From contig NZ_JAGGLR010000003.1 of NCBI RefSeq assembly GCF_017874715.1, positions 248,001 to 312,000 on the forward strand: 64,000 nt of DNA. Direction: 5' to 3'. The notes below the pieces were generated by a model. The model did no database searches and was not told the origin of the DNA. It worked only from the letters and a program-made list of their open reading frames with translations. This DNA comes from Streptomyces iranensis. Its GTDB lineage: Bacteria > Actinomycetota > Actinomycetes > Streptomycetales > Streptomycetaceae. How positions within the stretch are numbered: position 1 is the first letter of the stretch; each line of letters opens with the position of its first letter. Shown here piece after piece: positions 40,422 to 47,946 of the stretch. The translations under genes were made by a program, and so were the position numbers.

Positions 40422-41390
40422 ATGCCGAAACACCTTGTCCGCCGCCTGGCGGTGTCCACTGCCGGCGCGGTGATCGGACTTACCGCGGTCTCGTCAACAG
40501 CTGAAGCGGCCGCCCCGCCCCTCTCGCACCCGCGGATCGTTGCCCACTTCGACCGTCCGGCCGGGCAGGTGGCGGAGAGCGTCATCGTGCAGCCGGACGG
40601 GTCGGCGGATGTCGGCCTCATCCTGTCGCGGCAGGTGGCTCACGTCACGCTTGGCGGACGTGTTGAGGTATTGGCAACCATGCCTCTCCCCGCGGACGGG
40701 GGCGTGAACACCCCCGGCACCGGGTTCGCTGCCGTGACGGGGGTCGAACGAACCGGAGATGGAACCGTCTACTTCCTCTACTCGGCAGGAGACGAACACC
40801 TCACTGGTCTATGGAAACTGCGCCCGGGAGGCAAGCCGGAACGCGTCGCCGCCCTGCCGGCCGCGAGCTTCCTCAACGGACTTGCCAGGGACGACCGTAC
40901 GGGGGACTTCTACATCACTGACTCCACCCAGGGCAGAATATGGCGGGTCGGACCGCACGGCGGAACTGCCAAGCTCTGGGCCGCGGGAGAGCATCTCGCC
41001 CCGGTTCACTTCTTCGGCGCCAACGGCGTGAAGGTGCACAACGGAGCTGTATGGGTCTCCAACATCGATCGGGGAACGATCCTTCGTATACCGCTGACGG
41101 GCAAGGGAACAGCTGGTCCACATCAGATCAAGGCATCCGGACTCGACAGTGTGGATGATTTTGCCTTTACCGGTCGCGGGGATCAACTGCTGGCCGCACT
41201 CAATGTCCCGAGCAAGGTGGTTCTCATTACTCCGGGCAAGGCCGACCGTATCGTCCTTGATGAGAGCGATGGTCTGCAGAACACCACATCGGTGGCGGTC
41301 GACGGCGATGCGGTCTACGTCGCCAGCGGTGCGCTCACCACGGGCGGGGATGCGAATCTCCTGACGGCCCGTCTCGGACACCTCGGCTGA
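40422..41390 (+). CDS. Secreted beta-propeller protein (SMP-30/gluconolactonase-like)
   Basis: 322 residues. The signal peptide is LVRRLAVSTAGAVIGLTAV with cleavage near AEA-AAP. The rest has repeated blade-like strands: VYFLYSAGDEHLTGLWKL, FYITDSTQGRIWRVGPHGG, VWVSNIDRGTILRIPLTG and VYVASGALTTGGDANL. This fits the SMP-30/NHL propeller class; the enzyme activity is unknown. ATG 40422 has GGAG upstream. Codons are clearly less G/C-biased than in neighbours, which suggests recent transfer. Confidence 0.8.
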   Translation: MPKHLVRRLAVSTAGAVIGLTAVSSTAEAAAPPLSHPRIVAHFDRPAGQVAESVIVQPDGSADVGLILSRQVAHVTLGGRVEVLATMPLPADGGVNTPGTGFAAVTGVERTGDGTVYFLYSAGDEHLTGLWKLRPGGKPERVAALPAASFLNGLARDDRTGDFYITDSTQGRIWRVGPHGGTAKLWAAGEHLAPVHFFGANGVKVHNGAVWVSNIDRGTILRIPLTGKGTAGPHQIKASGLDSVDDFAFTGRGDQLLAALNVPSKVVLITPGKADRIVLDESDGLQNTTSVAVDGDAVYVASGALTTGGDANLLTARLGHLG

Positions 41391-41485
41391 GGCGGCAGCA
41401 GGTTTGCCCGGCAGCTCAATCGTCCGATTTATCCCAGGAATGGCAGTACCATGCTATCGACCGCAGGGTCGGTCACAATGGGGAG

Positions 41486-42352
41486 ATGAGTCGTCCAGAG
41501 AATTCGCTGGGTAACACGCTGCGTGCATGGCGTGCCCGGATCACGACTGAAGACGTTGGACTGCCGGCCACCCGACGGCGACGCACCGTTGGCTTGCGCC
41601 GCGAAGAGCTTGCTCTGCTGGCCGGAATATCCACGGACTACCTGCTGCGTCTCGAGCAGGGCCGGGCGCTGCGTCCATCTCGGGACGTCGTGGCATCACT
41701 TGCCCGCGCGCTGCAACTGACTACGAATGAAACCTGCCACTTGCACCTGGTGGCCGGGCTTCTTCCGCCGACGCCCCAAAACGTCCCGCATCAGATGCCG
41801 CCTGGTGTGCAACGGCTCGTCAGCCGCTGGGGGAACATTCCGGTGGGAGTGTTCTCCGCCTCATGGACCTTGCTGACATGGACATCCATGTGGGCGGCCT
41901 TGCTGGGTGACCCGTCCCTTCGACCGCCAGAAGGACGAAACCTGGTGCGCGCGGCGTTCAAGGAGCCGCCAGGCACGGGTCATCCGCTCTTTCCCATCGA
42001 GCAGAGCATCACCGAATTCAAAGCCGCTCTTGTCGCAGACCTTCGGATCACGCACGGCGCGTATCCGCATGATGAGGAATTGAGAGTTCTGATTGCTGAG
42101 GTCATGAGCGGCAGCGAAGAGTTCCGAGGCATGTGGCGTACCCCGGCGCTCGGCTCACGCCTGGGTGGCCACAAACGCCTGCGGCATCCGCTCGTAGGGG
42201 AGATAAGCCTCGACAATGATGTATTGAAGGTGCCCGACCACGATGTGCGGATCGTGACCTATACGGCAGAGCCAGGAACTTCGGACGAGGAAAAACTGGA
42301 GTATTTGCGAGTTGCCGCCACCCAGACCGCGCTGCCGTTGCCATCCGGCTGA
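41486..42352 (+). CDS. XRE-family regulator with MmyB-like ligand domain
   Basis: 288 residues. The N-terminal helix-turn-helix includes RRRTVGLRREELALLAGIST and YLLRLEQGRALRPS. The C-terminal part matches the MmyB-like ligand-binding domain (ASWTLLTWTSMWAALLGDPS, GRNLVRAAFKEP, and WRTPALGSRLGGHKRLRHP). In this family the domain is thought to bind fatty acids. GGGGAG abuts ATG 41486, so translation may be leaderless. Codon use is less GC-biased than average, like the preceding gene. Confidence 0.88.
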   Translation: MSRPENSLGNTLRAWRARITTEDVGLPATRRRRTVGLRREELALLAGISTDYLLRLEQGRALRPSRDVVASLARALQLTTNETCHLHLVAGLLPPTPQNVPHQMPPGVQRLVSRWGNIPVGVFSASWTLLTWTSMWAALLGDPSLRPPEGRNLVRAAFKEPPGTGHPLFPIEQSITEFKAALVADLRITHGAYPHDEELRVLIAEVMSGSEEFRGMWRTPALGSRLGGHKRLRHPLVGEISLDNDVLKVPDHDVRIVTYTAEPGTSDEEKLEYLRVAATQTALPLPSG

Positions 42353-42412
42353 GCCGGGCAGGTCGGCAACGGGGGAGGAGCGGTGGCGTCGCGCGCCGCG
42401 CCGGGTGTGGTC

Positions 42413-43468
42413 CTATGGCACCCGCGCTGTCCACTCTTCGTTGCTGTATTTCACGAGAGCGAGTTCTTCGGCGCGTGTCATCTCCTCGTCGGTGACGTGC
42501 CCCTGGGTGAGGCCGTAGCGGGCGCGGAAGGAGCCGAGCATGCGGTCGATGATCTCGGCTCGGGGCAGGCCGGTCTGGCGGCGTAGCGGGTCGACGCGCT
42601 TCTTCGCGCTCGCGGTGCCCTTGTCGGACAGCTTCTCCTTGCCGATGCGCAGCACATCGAGCATCTTCTCGGCGTCGATGTCGTACGCCATCGTCACGTG
42701 GTGCAGTACCGCGCCGTCACCACTGGCAAGGCGCTTCTGCGCGGCACCGGCGATCTTGCCCTCCGCGGAGGCGATGTCATTGAGGGGCTGGTACCAGGCC
42801 TTGATGCCCATGTCGCCGAGCGCGGTCAGAACCCAGTCGTCGAGGTAGGCGTAGGAATCGGCGAACGACAGGCCGGAGACGAGAGAAGCCGGTACCGAAA
42901 GGGAGTAGGTGATGGTGTTCTCGGCCTCCACGAACATGGCTCCGCCACCGGAGACGCGCCGCACCACCGTGACTCCGTGACGGGCCGCGCCCGCGGGGTC
43001 CACCTCGTTGCGGAGGGACTGGAAGCTGCCGATGATGACGGCCGGGCCGCCCCATTCCCACACCCGCAGCGTGGGCGGCCGCCGTCCGGCGGCGACCTCG
43101 TCGGTCAGCACCTCGTCCAGGGCCATGTGCAGCGCCGGGTCCTGCGGCCCGTCATGGATCAGCTGCCAGTCGTGGTCCGTCCAGTCGGTGGCACGGGACA
43201 GCGCGCGTCGCACCGCGATGCCCACGGCCTCGGGGGAGAAGCCGAACATCACGGTGTCGGCCGGCAGCCCCGCCCTGACGCGGGCGGCGAGCGCCTGTGC
43301 GTCGGCGTCGGTGGGCGCGCCCTCCAGAGCCCGGTCGATGGCGTGCAGCGCCTCGTCCGGTTCCAGGAAGAAGTCGCCCGCCACCCGCACTCCGCGCAGC
43401 GCGCCGTCGTGGACCTCCAGATCCACGACGACCAGCTTGCCGCCCGGCACCTTGTACTCACCGTGCAT
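42413..43468 (-). CDS. lplA: Lipoate-protein ligase A family protein
   Basis: 351 residues. The biotin/lipoate-ligase fold shows WEWGGPAVIIGSFQSLRNEV, VRRVSGGGAMFVEAENTITY and the lysine motif GKIAGAAQKR. An additional N-terminal ~90-residue domain (GEYKVPGGKLVVVDLEV) resembles the lipoate-ligase accessory domain. It probably attaches lipoate or octanoate to 2-oxoacid dehydrogenases or the glycine cleavage H protein. ATG 43468 is used; GTG or ATG codons upstream are possible. Confidence 0.9.
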   Translation of the reverse strand: MHGEYKVPGGKLVVVDLEVHDGALRGVRVAGDFFLEPDEALHAIDRALEGAPTDADAQALAARVRAGLPADTVMFGFSPEAVGIAVRRALSRATDWTDHDWQLIHDGPQDPALHMALDEVLTDEVAAGRRPPTLRVWEWGGPAVIIGSFQSLRNEVDPAGAARHGVTVVRRVSGGGAMFVEAENTITYSLSVPASLVSGLSFADSYAYLDDWVLTALGDMGIKAWYQPLNDIASAEGKIAGAAQKRLASGDGAVLHHVTMAYDIDAEKMLDVLRIGKEKLSDKGTASAKKRVDPLRRQTGLPRAEIIDRMLGSFRARYGLTQGHVTDEEMTRAEELALVKYSNEEWTARVP

Positions 43469-43580
43469 GTCCTGCACCCCTCCTGTCTCCGCCCTGGCGC
43501 TCCCGATCATTATCCCGCGCCAATGGCCGGATCCCGCGCAGTGACCGGCTTCAGGCCACAGCGCGGGAGAGGGGGCGGGG

Positions 43581-44048
43581 TCAGGCTCCGGTGGTCGAGC
43601 CCGGACGGACGATCATGAGGATGGTCACCGTCGCCCACAGCAGGTTGAACACGCCCGTGAACATGGCCAGTTGGGCGGTGTCGGACCGTTCCAGGGCCTT
43701 GCTCGCCCCGAGGCTGTCGATGAGTTCGCCCTGACGGGGCAGGACGAAGGCGACCAGGACGCCGGCGGCCGCGGCCGTCAGGGCGATGGAGGCGGTGAGC
43801 CAGCCGCTGTCGAGGACGCCCATCACGGCGGCCGTGGCGAAGCCGAAGACGGGCACGGCCAGGCCCATCGTGGCGTAGACACGGCAGATGCGGTGCAGCA
43901 GCCGGACCGTGCCCAGGTCCGCCTCGCCCTCGGCGGCGGCCGCGTGGGCGTTGCGGGCCGCGGGCGGGAACATGCTGGCGGCCACGGTGACGGGGCCGAT
44001 CGCGACAATGGCGGCGAGGACGTGCAGGGAGAGCAGGATCTTGGTCAT
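43581..44048 (-). CDS. DUF2269-type integral membrane protein, copy 2
   Basis: 155 residues with four membrane segments, starting ILLSLHVLAAIVAIGPVTVA. It is a paralogue of the gene at 2699-3247, with identical C-terminal residues MIVRPGSTTGA and very similar DNA there. It lacks the His/Ser/Ala repeat insert. Function unknown. The start is set by alignment with copy 1 (MTKLLLSIHV / MTKILLSLHV). Confidence 0.82.
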   Translation of the reverse strand: MTKILLSLHVLAAIVAIGPVTVAASMFPPAARNAHAAAAEGEADLGTVRLLHRICRVYATMGLAVPVFGFATAAVMGVLDSGWLTASIALTAAAAGVLVAFVLPRQGELIDSLGASKALERSDTAQLAMFTGVFNLLWATVTILMIVRPGSTTGA

Positions 44049-44209
44049 CGGGTGGCGTCCGGCTCCCTTTCGAACGTGGCGGGCACCAGCGTCTCCTTCC
44101 GAGTGTGGGGCGGGTGGTGCCCGCCCCACGCTAGGGAGCCGGGAGAAGATCACCCAGGGGCTGAAATGACAGAACCCAACGGATTCTCGCCACGCCGGGC
44201 CCGGTGGCG

Positions 44210-44265
44210 ACGTCTCATCCCTCGACGTACTGCGCCACGTCTCATCCCTCGACGTACTGCGCCAC
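44210..44265. repeat. Perfect 27-bp tandem duplication over the tautomerase 3' end
   Basis: The 27-bp unit beginning acgtctcatccctcgacgta occurs twice without mismatch (44210-44236 and 44237-44263, plus 2 nt). The copy inside the gene encodes its last residues and stop (VAQYVEG-stop), and the other copy repeats them just downstream. This is a recent slippage duplication. Confidence 0.9.
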
Positions 44266-44628
44266 CCCGTGTCCGAACGACCAGTCGGCCGACTCGTTCT
44301 CGGTCAGGGTGATGAACACGTTCCGCGGCTCGGTCCCCGCGTACTCCTCGGCGAGTTCGGCGATCCGCCGGTACAGCGCCTGCTTCTGTGCCGGTGTGCG
44401 CCCCGAGCGCATCGTGAGGGCGACGTAGACGATGCCGTCGTCGCGCGGCACATCGAGGTAGTCGTCGTAGCGCAGCATGCCGCTGATGCCGTCATGGCTG
44501 GTCAGGACCTGGAACCGGTCGTTGGGCGGGAAGCCGATGGTTTCCACCAGCGCGTCGTGCACGGCGCGGCCGAGCGCGTCGAGCCGGTCGGCGTCGGCCC
44601 GCAGTGCGTCAATGCGAACGAAGGGCAT
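44242..44628 (-). CDS. Tautomerase-family protein
   Basis: 128 residues. It starts MPFVRIDAL, giving the N-terminal Pro that is the catalytic base in the 4-oxalocrotonate tautomerase superfamily. The later part (VYVALTMRSGRTPAQKQALY and NVFITLTENESADWSFG) matches the double-length tautomerase pattern. The substrate is unknown. It is 41 bp downstream of a TetR gene on the same strand and probably co-transcribed. Its last codons are duplicated beyond the stop. Confidence 0.87.
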   Translation of the reverse strand: MPFVRIDALRADADRLDALGRAVHDALVETIGFPPNDRFQVLTSHDGISGMLRYDDYLDVPRDDGIVYVALTMRSGRTPAQKQALYRRIAELAEEYAGTEPRNVFITLTENESADWSFGHGVAQYVEG

Positions 44629-44669
44629 GTCGGGGGCTCTCTTTCGGGCAAGGGGGGAAGGTCGCGGGC

Positions 44670-45233
44670 TCAGCGGACATGGGCGGTGAGCAGGCCGAGC
44701 GCCCCGTCCATCGCCCGGGTGTACACCTCGGCCGAATCGGCGGCGCGGGCCAGCACATAGCCGCCCTGCAACACCGCGACCAGCGCGGTGGCCGTGGCCA
44801 CCGGGTCGAGCCCGGTGCCGAGCTCGCCGCTCGCCCGGCCCTCCGCGAGCAGCCCGGCCAGCCGGTCGGTGAGCCAACCGAAGGTCTCCTCGACCGGCCG
44901 GCGCAGCTCCGGATCCGCCATCACATCGGGGTCCTGGGTGAGACGGCCGACCGGACACCCCTTCAGCGCGTCGCGCTCCCGCCGCAGATAGGCGGTGATC
45001 CGCTCGACCGCGGTGCCGGGACCGCCGAATTCGGCCTCCGCCCTGCCCCTCAGCTCCTCGGCGCTGCGGCTGATCGCGGCGAGCGCCAGGTCGGGCTTGC
45101 CGCGGAAGTGGTGGTACATGCTGCCCTGGCCCGCTCCGGAGCGCTCCTGGATCGCCTTCGGGCTCGTGCCCACGTAGCCGCGCTCCCACAGCAGCTCACG
45201 GGTGCTTGCGATGAGTCGTTCCCGGGTGTCCAT
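44670..45233 (-). CDS. TetR-family regulator
   Basis: 187 residues. The helix-turn-helix is RERLIASTRELLWERGYVGT, KAIQERSGAGQGSMYHHFRG. The C-terminal region (GCPVGRLTQDPDVMADPELR) is of the common LmrA/YxaF type. ATG 45233 lies 11 bp downstream of a near-perfect palindrome, so autorepression is very likely. Regulated genes probably include the tautomerase downstream and possibly the divergent acetyltransferase. Confidence 0.9.
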   Translation of the reverse strand: MDTRERLIASTRELLWERGYVGTSPKAIQERSGAGQGSMYHHFRGKPDLALAAISRSAEELRGRAEAEFGGPGTAVERITAYLRRERDALKGCPVGRLTQDPDVMADPELRRPVEETFGWLTDRLAGLLAEGRASGELGTGLDPVATATALVAVLQGGYVLARAADSAEVYTRAMDGALGLLTAHVR

Positions 45234-45244
45234 GGCCACGACCC

Positions 45245-45260
45245 TACATACTAGTAGGTA
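45245..45260. promoter_or_regulatory. TetR operator, 16-bp palindrome
   Basis: TACATACTAGTAGGTA matches its reverse complement at 14 of 16 positions. It lies in the 108-bp gap between the TetR gene and the divergent acetyltransferase gene, immediately upstream of the TetR start. Confidence 0.75.
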
Positions 45261-45341
45261 CAAAAGGAAACGCGCGGACGGCTCCTCGGTGAGAGGATCC
45301 CCCCGTACTGCGCGCGCTGGTTCGGACGGTGGAAGGTGACG

Positions 45342-45902
45342 ATGTACGCGATACCCCTGGGCGAGGAAGGCGCGGAGCTGCGCCCGCTGGAGCCGTGGCA
45401 GGCCGAGGAGTTCCTCACCCATATGGACCGGGGACGGGAGTTCATCGGGCAGCACATCGCACTGGCGGACGCCGTGGCCGACCTGGAGTCGGCGCGGGCG
45501 TTCCTCCAGGGGTACGCGGACAAGGCGGCGGCCGACGCCGGGCGGATCCACGGCATCTGGACGGACGGCAAGCTGGTCGGCGGGGTCCTCTTCCGCACGA
45601 TGGACGTCGAACAGCGCACCGCGGAGGCGGGTTGCTGGCTGGAGCCGTCGGCGGTGGGCAAGGGACTGGTGACCCGCGCCACGCGCGTGATCATCGACTG
45701 GGCCGTCGAGGAGCGTGGCATCCACCGAGTGGAGTGGTGGGCGGCGGCCGCGAACGAGGCCAGCATCGCCGTGGCCCGGCGGCTGGGGATGACCAAGGAC
45801 GGTGTGCTGCGGGAGGGCCGTCTGCACCGGGGCAAGCGGCATGACATGGAGATCTGGTCGGTGCTCGCACCGGAGTGGCGGGCGGTCCGGCGGCCCTCCT
45901 GA
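45342..45902 (+). CDS. GNAT acetyltransferase (RimJ/RimL type)
   Basis: 186 residues. Features include LRPLEPWQAEEFLTHMDRGR at the N-terminus, the acetyl-CoA loop region (CWLEPSAVGKGLVTRATRVI) and NEASIAVARRLGMTKDGVLR near the end. This is the pattern of RimL-like N-terminal protein acetyltransferases, but small-molecule substrates are possible. GGAAGG before ATG 45342 decides the start over GTG 45336. The stop overlaps the next start (TGATG). Confidence 0.9.
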   Translation: MYAIPLGEEGAELRPLEPWQAEEFLTHMDRGREFIGQHIALADAVADLESARAFLQGYADKAAADAGRIHGIWTDGKLVGGVLFRTMDVEQRTAEAGCWLEPSAVGKGLVTRATRVIIDWAVEERGIHRVEWWAAAANEASIAVARRLGMTKDGVLREGRLHRGKRHDMEIWSVLAPEWRAVRRPS

Positions 45903-46552
45903 TGGGAACCTGGACCGACGCCTTCGTCGCGCCCGCCAGGCCGGACCCGCTTCCGCCGGAGTCCTTCGGCCGCCTCGTGGTGGACCTGGCCCGGGAGCGG
46001 GTGGTCCGGACGCCGTGGTGGCTCCTGGCGGGCAGGCTCTGTGTCAACGCGAGCCTCAACTGGGTCAGCGTCAGCGGACAGGCGCGCTATGACCGGCCCG
46101 CCCCGGGGACGTCGCTGCGCACCGAGCGGCATCCCCTGTGGCAGGAGGACGACGACCCGCCACCCTGGGGCGATTCCCATGAGGAGGCCAGGCTGCTCGC
46201 CACCGGTGAGTCGATACGCCACCTCCTCCCGGCCCTCCGGGTGGCTCCCTACGGCCGGGAGGACATCGCGGTCGTCTTTCCCTGTCTGGACTTCCGCCAC
46301 CGCGGCGTCTCCGACTTCCTGATCTGCGCGGACCACCGCACCATGCTGGTGTGCTTCGCCCTCGCCCGTCCGCAGATCCGCCCGCTCGCCGCGGATGACA
46401 CGGCGGAGGCCGGCGGGGAGGTGCATCCGGTGCGGACCTGTGTGGTCCACACCTACAAACTCGCCCGCCGGATCGGCCCGGCCTCGGCCATCACCGCCAT
46501 CGCCGCCCGCCACTTCGGCCCCGACCTGGTCACCGGCAGAACCTGGGGCTGA
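45902..46552 (+). CDS. Conserved-looking hypothetical protein coupled to GNAT gene
   Basis: 216 residues, soluble, no signal peptide or membrane segment. The sequence is mixed and globular (RLVVDLARERVVRTPWWLLA, DIAVVFPCLDFRHRGVSDFL, HTYKLARRIGPASAITAIA), but I recognise no family. The ATG overlaps the acetyltransferase stop by 1 nt, so the two are co-translated. It ends 18 bp before the convergent methyltransferase gene. Confidence 0.75.
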   Translation: MGTWTDAFVAPARPDPLPPESFGRLVVDLARERVVRTPWWLLAGRLCVNASLNWVSVSGQARYDRPAPGTSLRTERHPLWQEDDDPPPWGDSHEEARLLATGESIRHLLPALRVAPYGREDIAVVFPCLDFRHRGVSDFLICADHRTMLVCFALARPQIRPLAADDTAEAGGEVHPVRTCVVHTYKLARRIGPASAITAIAARHFGPDLVTGRTWG

Positions 46553-46570
46553 CGGCCGTACGCGACCTGG

Positions 46571-47314
46571 TCAGTGGCGGCGGGCCACGGTGATGATCTC
46601 CGGACTGGTGTCCGTCAGCGGCCCGCGCTCCCAGTCCCCGTACTGCTCCGCCACGGCCAGCCCCGCCTCGTCCAGGAACCCGGCCAGCGCGTCCGGGCCG
46701 AGGAACCGCAGGGTGCTGCGGCTCAGCAGGGGCCGATCCCAGCACGGGCCGCTGTAGGTGTGCGTGGCCGCGACGAGATCGCCCCGCACCGGCGTCTCCA
46801 CCTCGCACACACAGCGCACCACGGCCCCGGCGGCGTCCACCACCTCGCCCGAGTACCGCACGTCCCAGTCCTCCCACTCCCGCATCAGCGGATTGCGGGT
46901 CTCGAACACGAAGCGGCCATCGTCGGTCAGCGCCGTGGCGATCGCGGTCAGCGCACCACGCAACTCCTCGTCTCCGAGCAGCGTCTGGAAGGCGTGGCCG
47001 ACCATCACCACCAGCTCGAACTCACGGTGCCATCCCGGCGCCGAGGCCAGGTCGCCGAGCACCCACTCCACATCCGGGCACTCCCGCGCCACCTCCAGCA
47101 TCCCCGCCGCGGGATCCAGCCCGCACAGCCGCCCCTTGTGCCCGTCCTCCCGCGCCCCGCGCAACAGCGCGCCCGTGCCGCACCCCACGTCCAGGACGGA
47201 GCGGGCGGACATCACCAGGGGCAGATAGAACCCGAAGTCCCCGCGCTCGTCCCAGGGACAGAACAGGTCGTACAGCGCGGCCAGCCGGCGATCGGAGAAC
47301 TGCGTGTCCACCAT
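46571..47314 (-). CDS. Class I SAM-dependent methyltransferase
   Basis: 247 residues. The SAM-binding motif SVLDVGCGTGALLRGA (about 37-52) is followed by GLDPAAGMLEVAR and the post-motif FVFETRNP. The fold is of the UbiE/small-molecule class; the substrate is unknown. ATG 47314 is used; GTG 47323 in the same frame has a closer G-tract and is possible. Convergent with the hypothetical gene upstream in the window. Confidence 0.87.
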   Translation of the reverse strand: MVDTQFSDRRLAALYDLFCPWDERGDFGFYLPLVMSARSVLDVGCGTGALLRGAREDGHKGRLCGLDPAAGMLEVARECPDVEWVLGDLASAPGWHREFELVVMVGHAFQTLLGDEELRGALTAIATALTDDGRFVFETRNPLMREWEDWDVRYSGEVVDAAGAVVRCVCEVETPVRGDLVAATHTYSGPCWDRPLLSRSTLRFLGPDALAGFLDEAGLAVAEQYGDWERGPLTDTSPEIITVARRH

Positions 47315-47429
47315 GGCCGTCACAGTGCCCCCGGACCGGCGGGCGCGCAAGGTATGGCCCCGGCCGATGGTGCCGTGGACCAGCCGTCATACGATCGAAA
47401 CGGGCCTTTGTCGTCTCCGGGAGCCTTCG

Positions 47430-47737
47430 ATGTCCGACCCGACGCCTGACTCGTCCGACCCGGCGCCTGATTCGTCCGACCCGGCGCCCAAGCCGTCCGG
47501 TCCGAGCCCCGAATCGCTCGACCAGCGGCTGGCCGCCATCGCGCGCCATCCGTTCCGCGCCCCGTGTTCGTCGCCCAGCACGCGACCGCCACCTGCTGCC
47601 GTACCTGTCTTCAGCGCTGGCACCAGATCCCCAAGGGACGGGAGCTGAGCCGCGCGGAGCGGGCCCATGTGGTCGATGTGATCTGCCGCTGGATCGAGCG
47701 CGAGGTGGCGGGGGCGCGGACCAGGCCGGGTCCATAA
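47430..47737 (+). pseudogene. DUF4186 gene with internal deletion and frameshift
   Basis: The 5' part (from ATG 47430) encodes three 7-residue repeats (DPTPDSS type) and SLDQRLAAIARHPFRA. Then the frame changes and the DUF4186 C-terminus follows: VFVAQHATATCC, QRWHQIPKGRELS and VVDVICRWIERE, with TAA at 47735-47737. The central part of the family (the His/Asp-rich region before HPVF) is missing. A deletion between similar catcc-containing words is likely. No intact protein can be made. Confidence 0.75.
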
Positions 47738-47830
47738 GGTTTTTTGCCATCTACAGAGCCGGACGGTAAACCTCTCCGGGTCCGATCGCGTCTAGATCGA
47801 CAACGGACGCACAACACCGGTGACCCCGAT

Positions 47831-47850
47831 GGGGCCGGTTTCCCGGCCCC
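47831..47850. terminator. Hairpin upstream of the TPR operon promoter
   Basis: Perfect 8-bp stem GGGGCCGG (47831-47838) and CCGGCCCC (47843-47850) with loop TTTC. It directly abuts the operator array and may insulate the downstream promoter from upstream transcription. Confidence 0.6.
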
Positions 47851-47906
47851 TATACACGCAGTGTATACATAGGGCGCATACACCCCGTGTATGCACTCAG
47901 TGTATA
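47851..47906. promoter_or_regulatory. Array of three GTGTATA palindromes before the TPR operon
   Basis: Site 1 is TATACAC-GCA-GTGTATA (47851-47867, perfect). Site 2 is GCATACAC-CCC-GTGTATGC (47876-47894, perfect). Site 3 is TATGCAC-TCA-GTGTATA (47890-47906, 6 of 7), sharing a half-site with site 2. Centres lie at 47859, 47885 and 47898. All have 3-bp spacers. TATAGA at 47903-47908 could be a -10 hexamer overlapped by site 3. Confidence 0.8.
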
Positions 47907-47946
47907 GAGGTGTGCGCTCCTGGGAACAACAGACGGAAAGGCATCC

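Noticed and set aside
44161-44312. Small Arg/Pro-rich protein after the tautomerase gene
   Set aside because: The frame consists of the 27-bp duplication read on the other strand and has no ribosome binding site.
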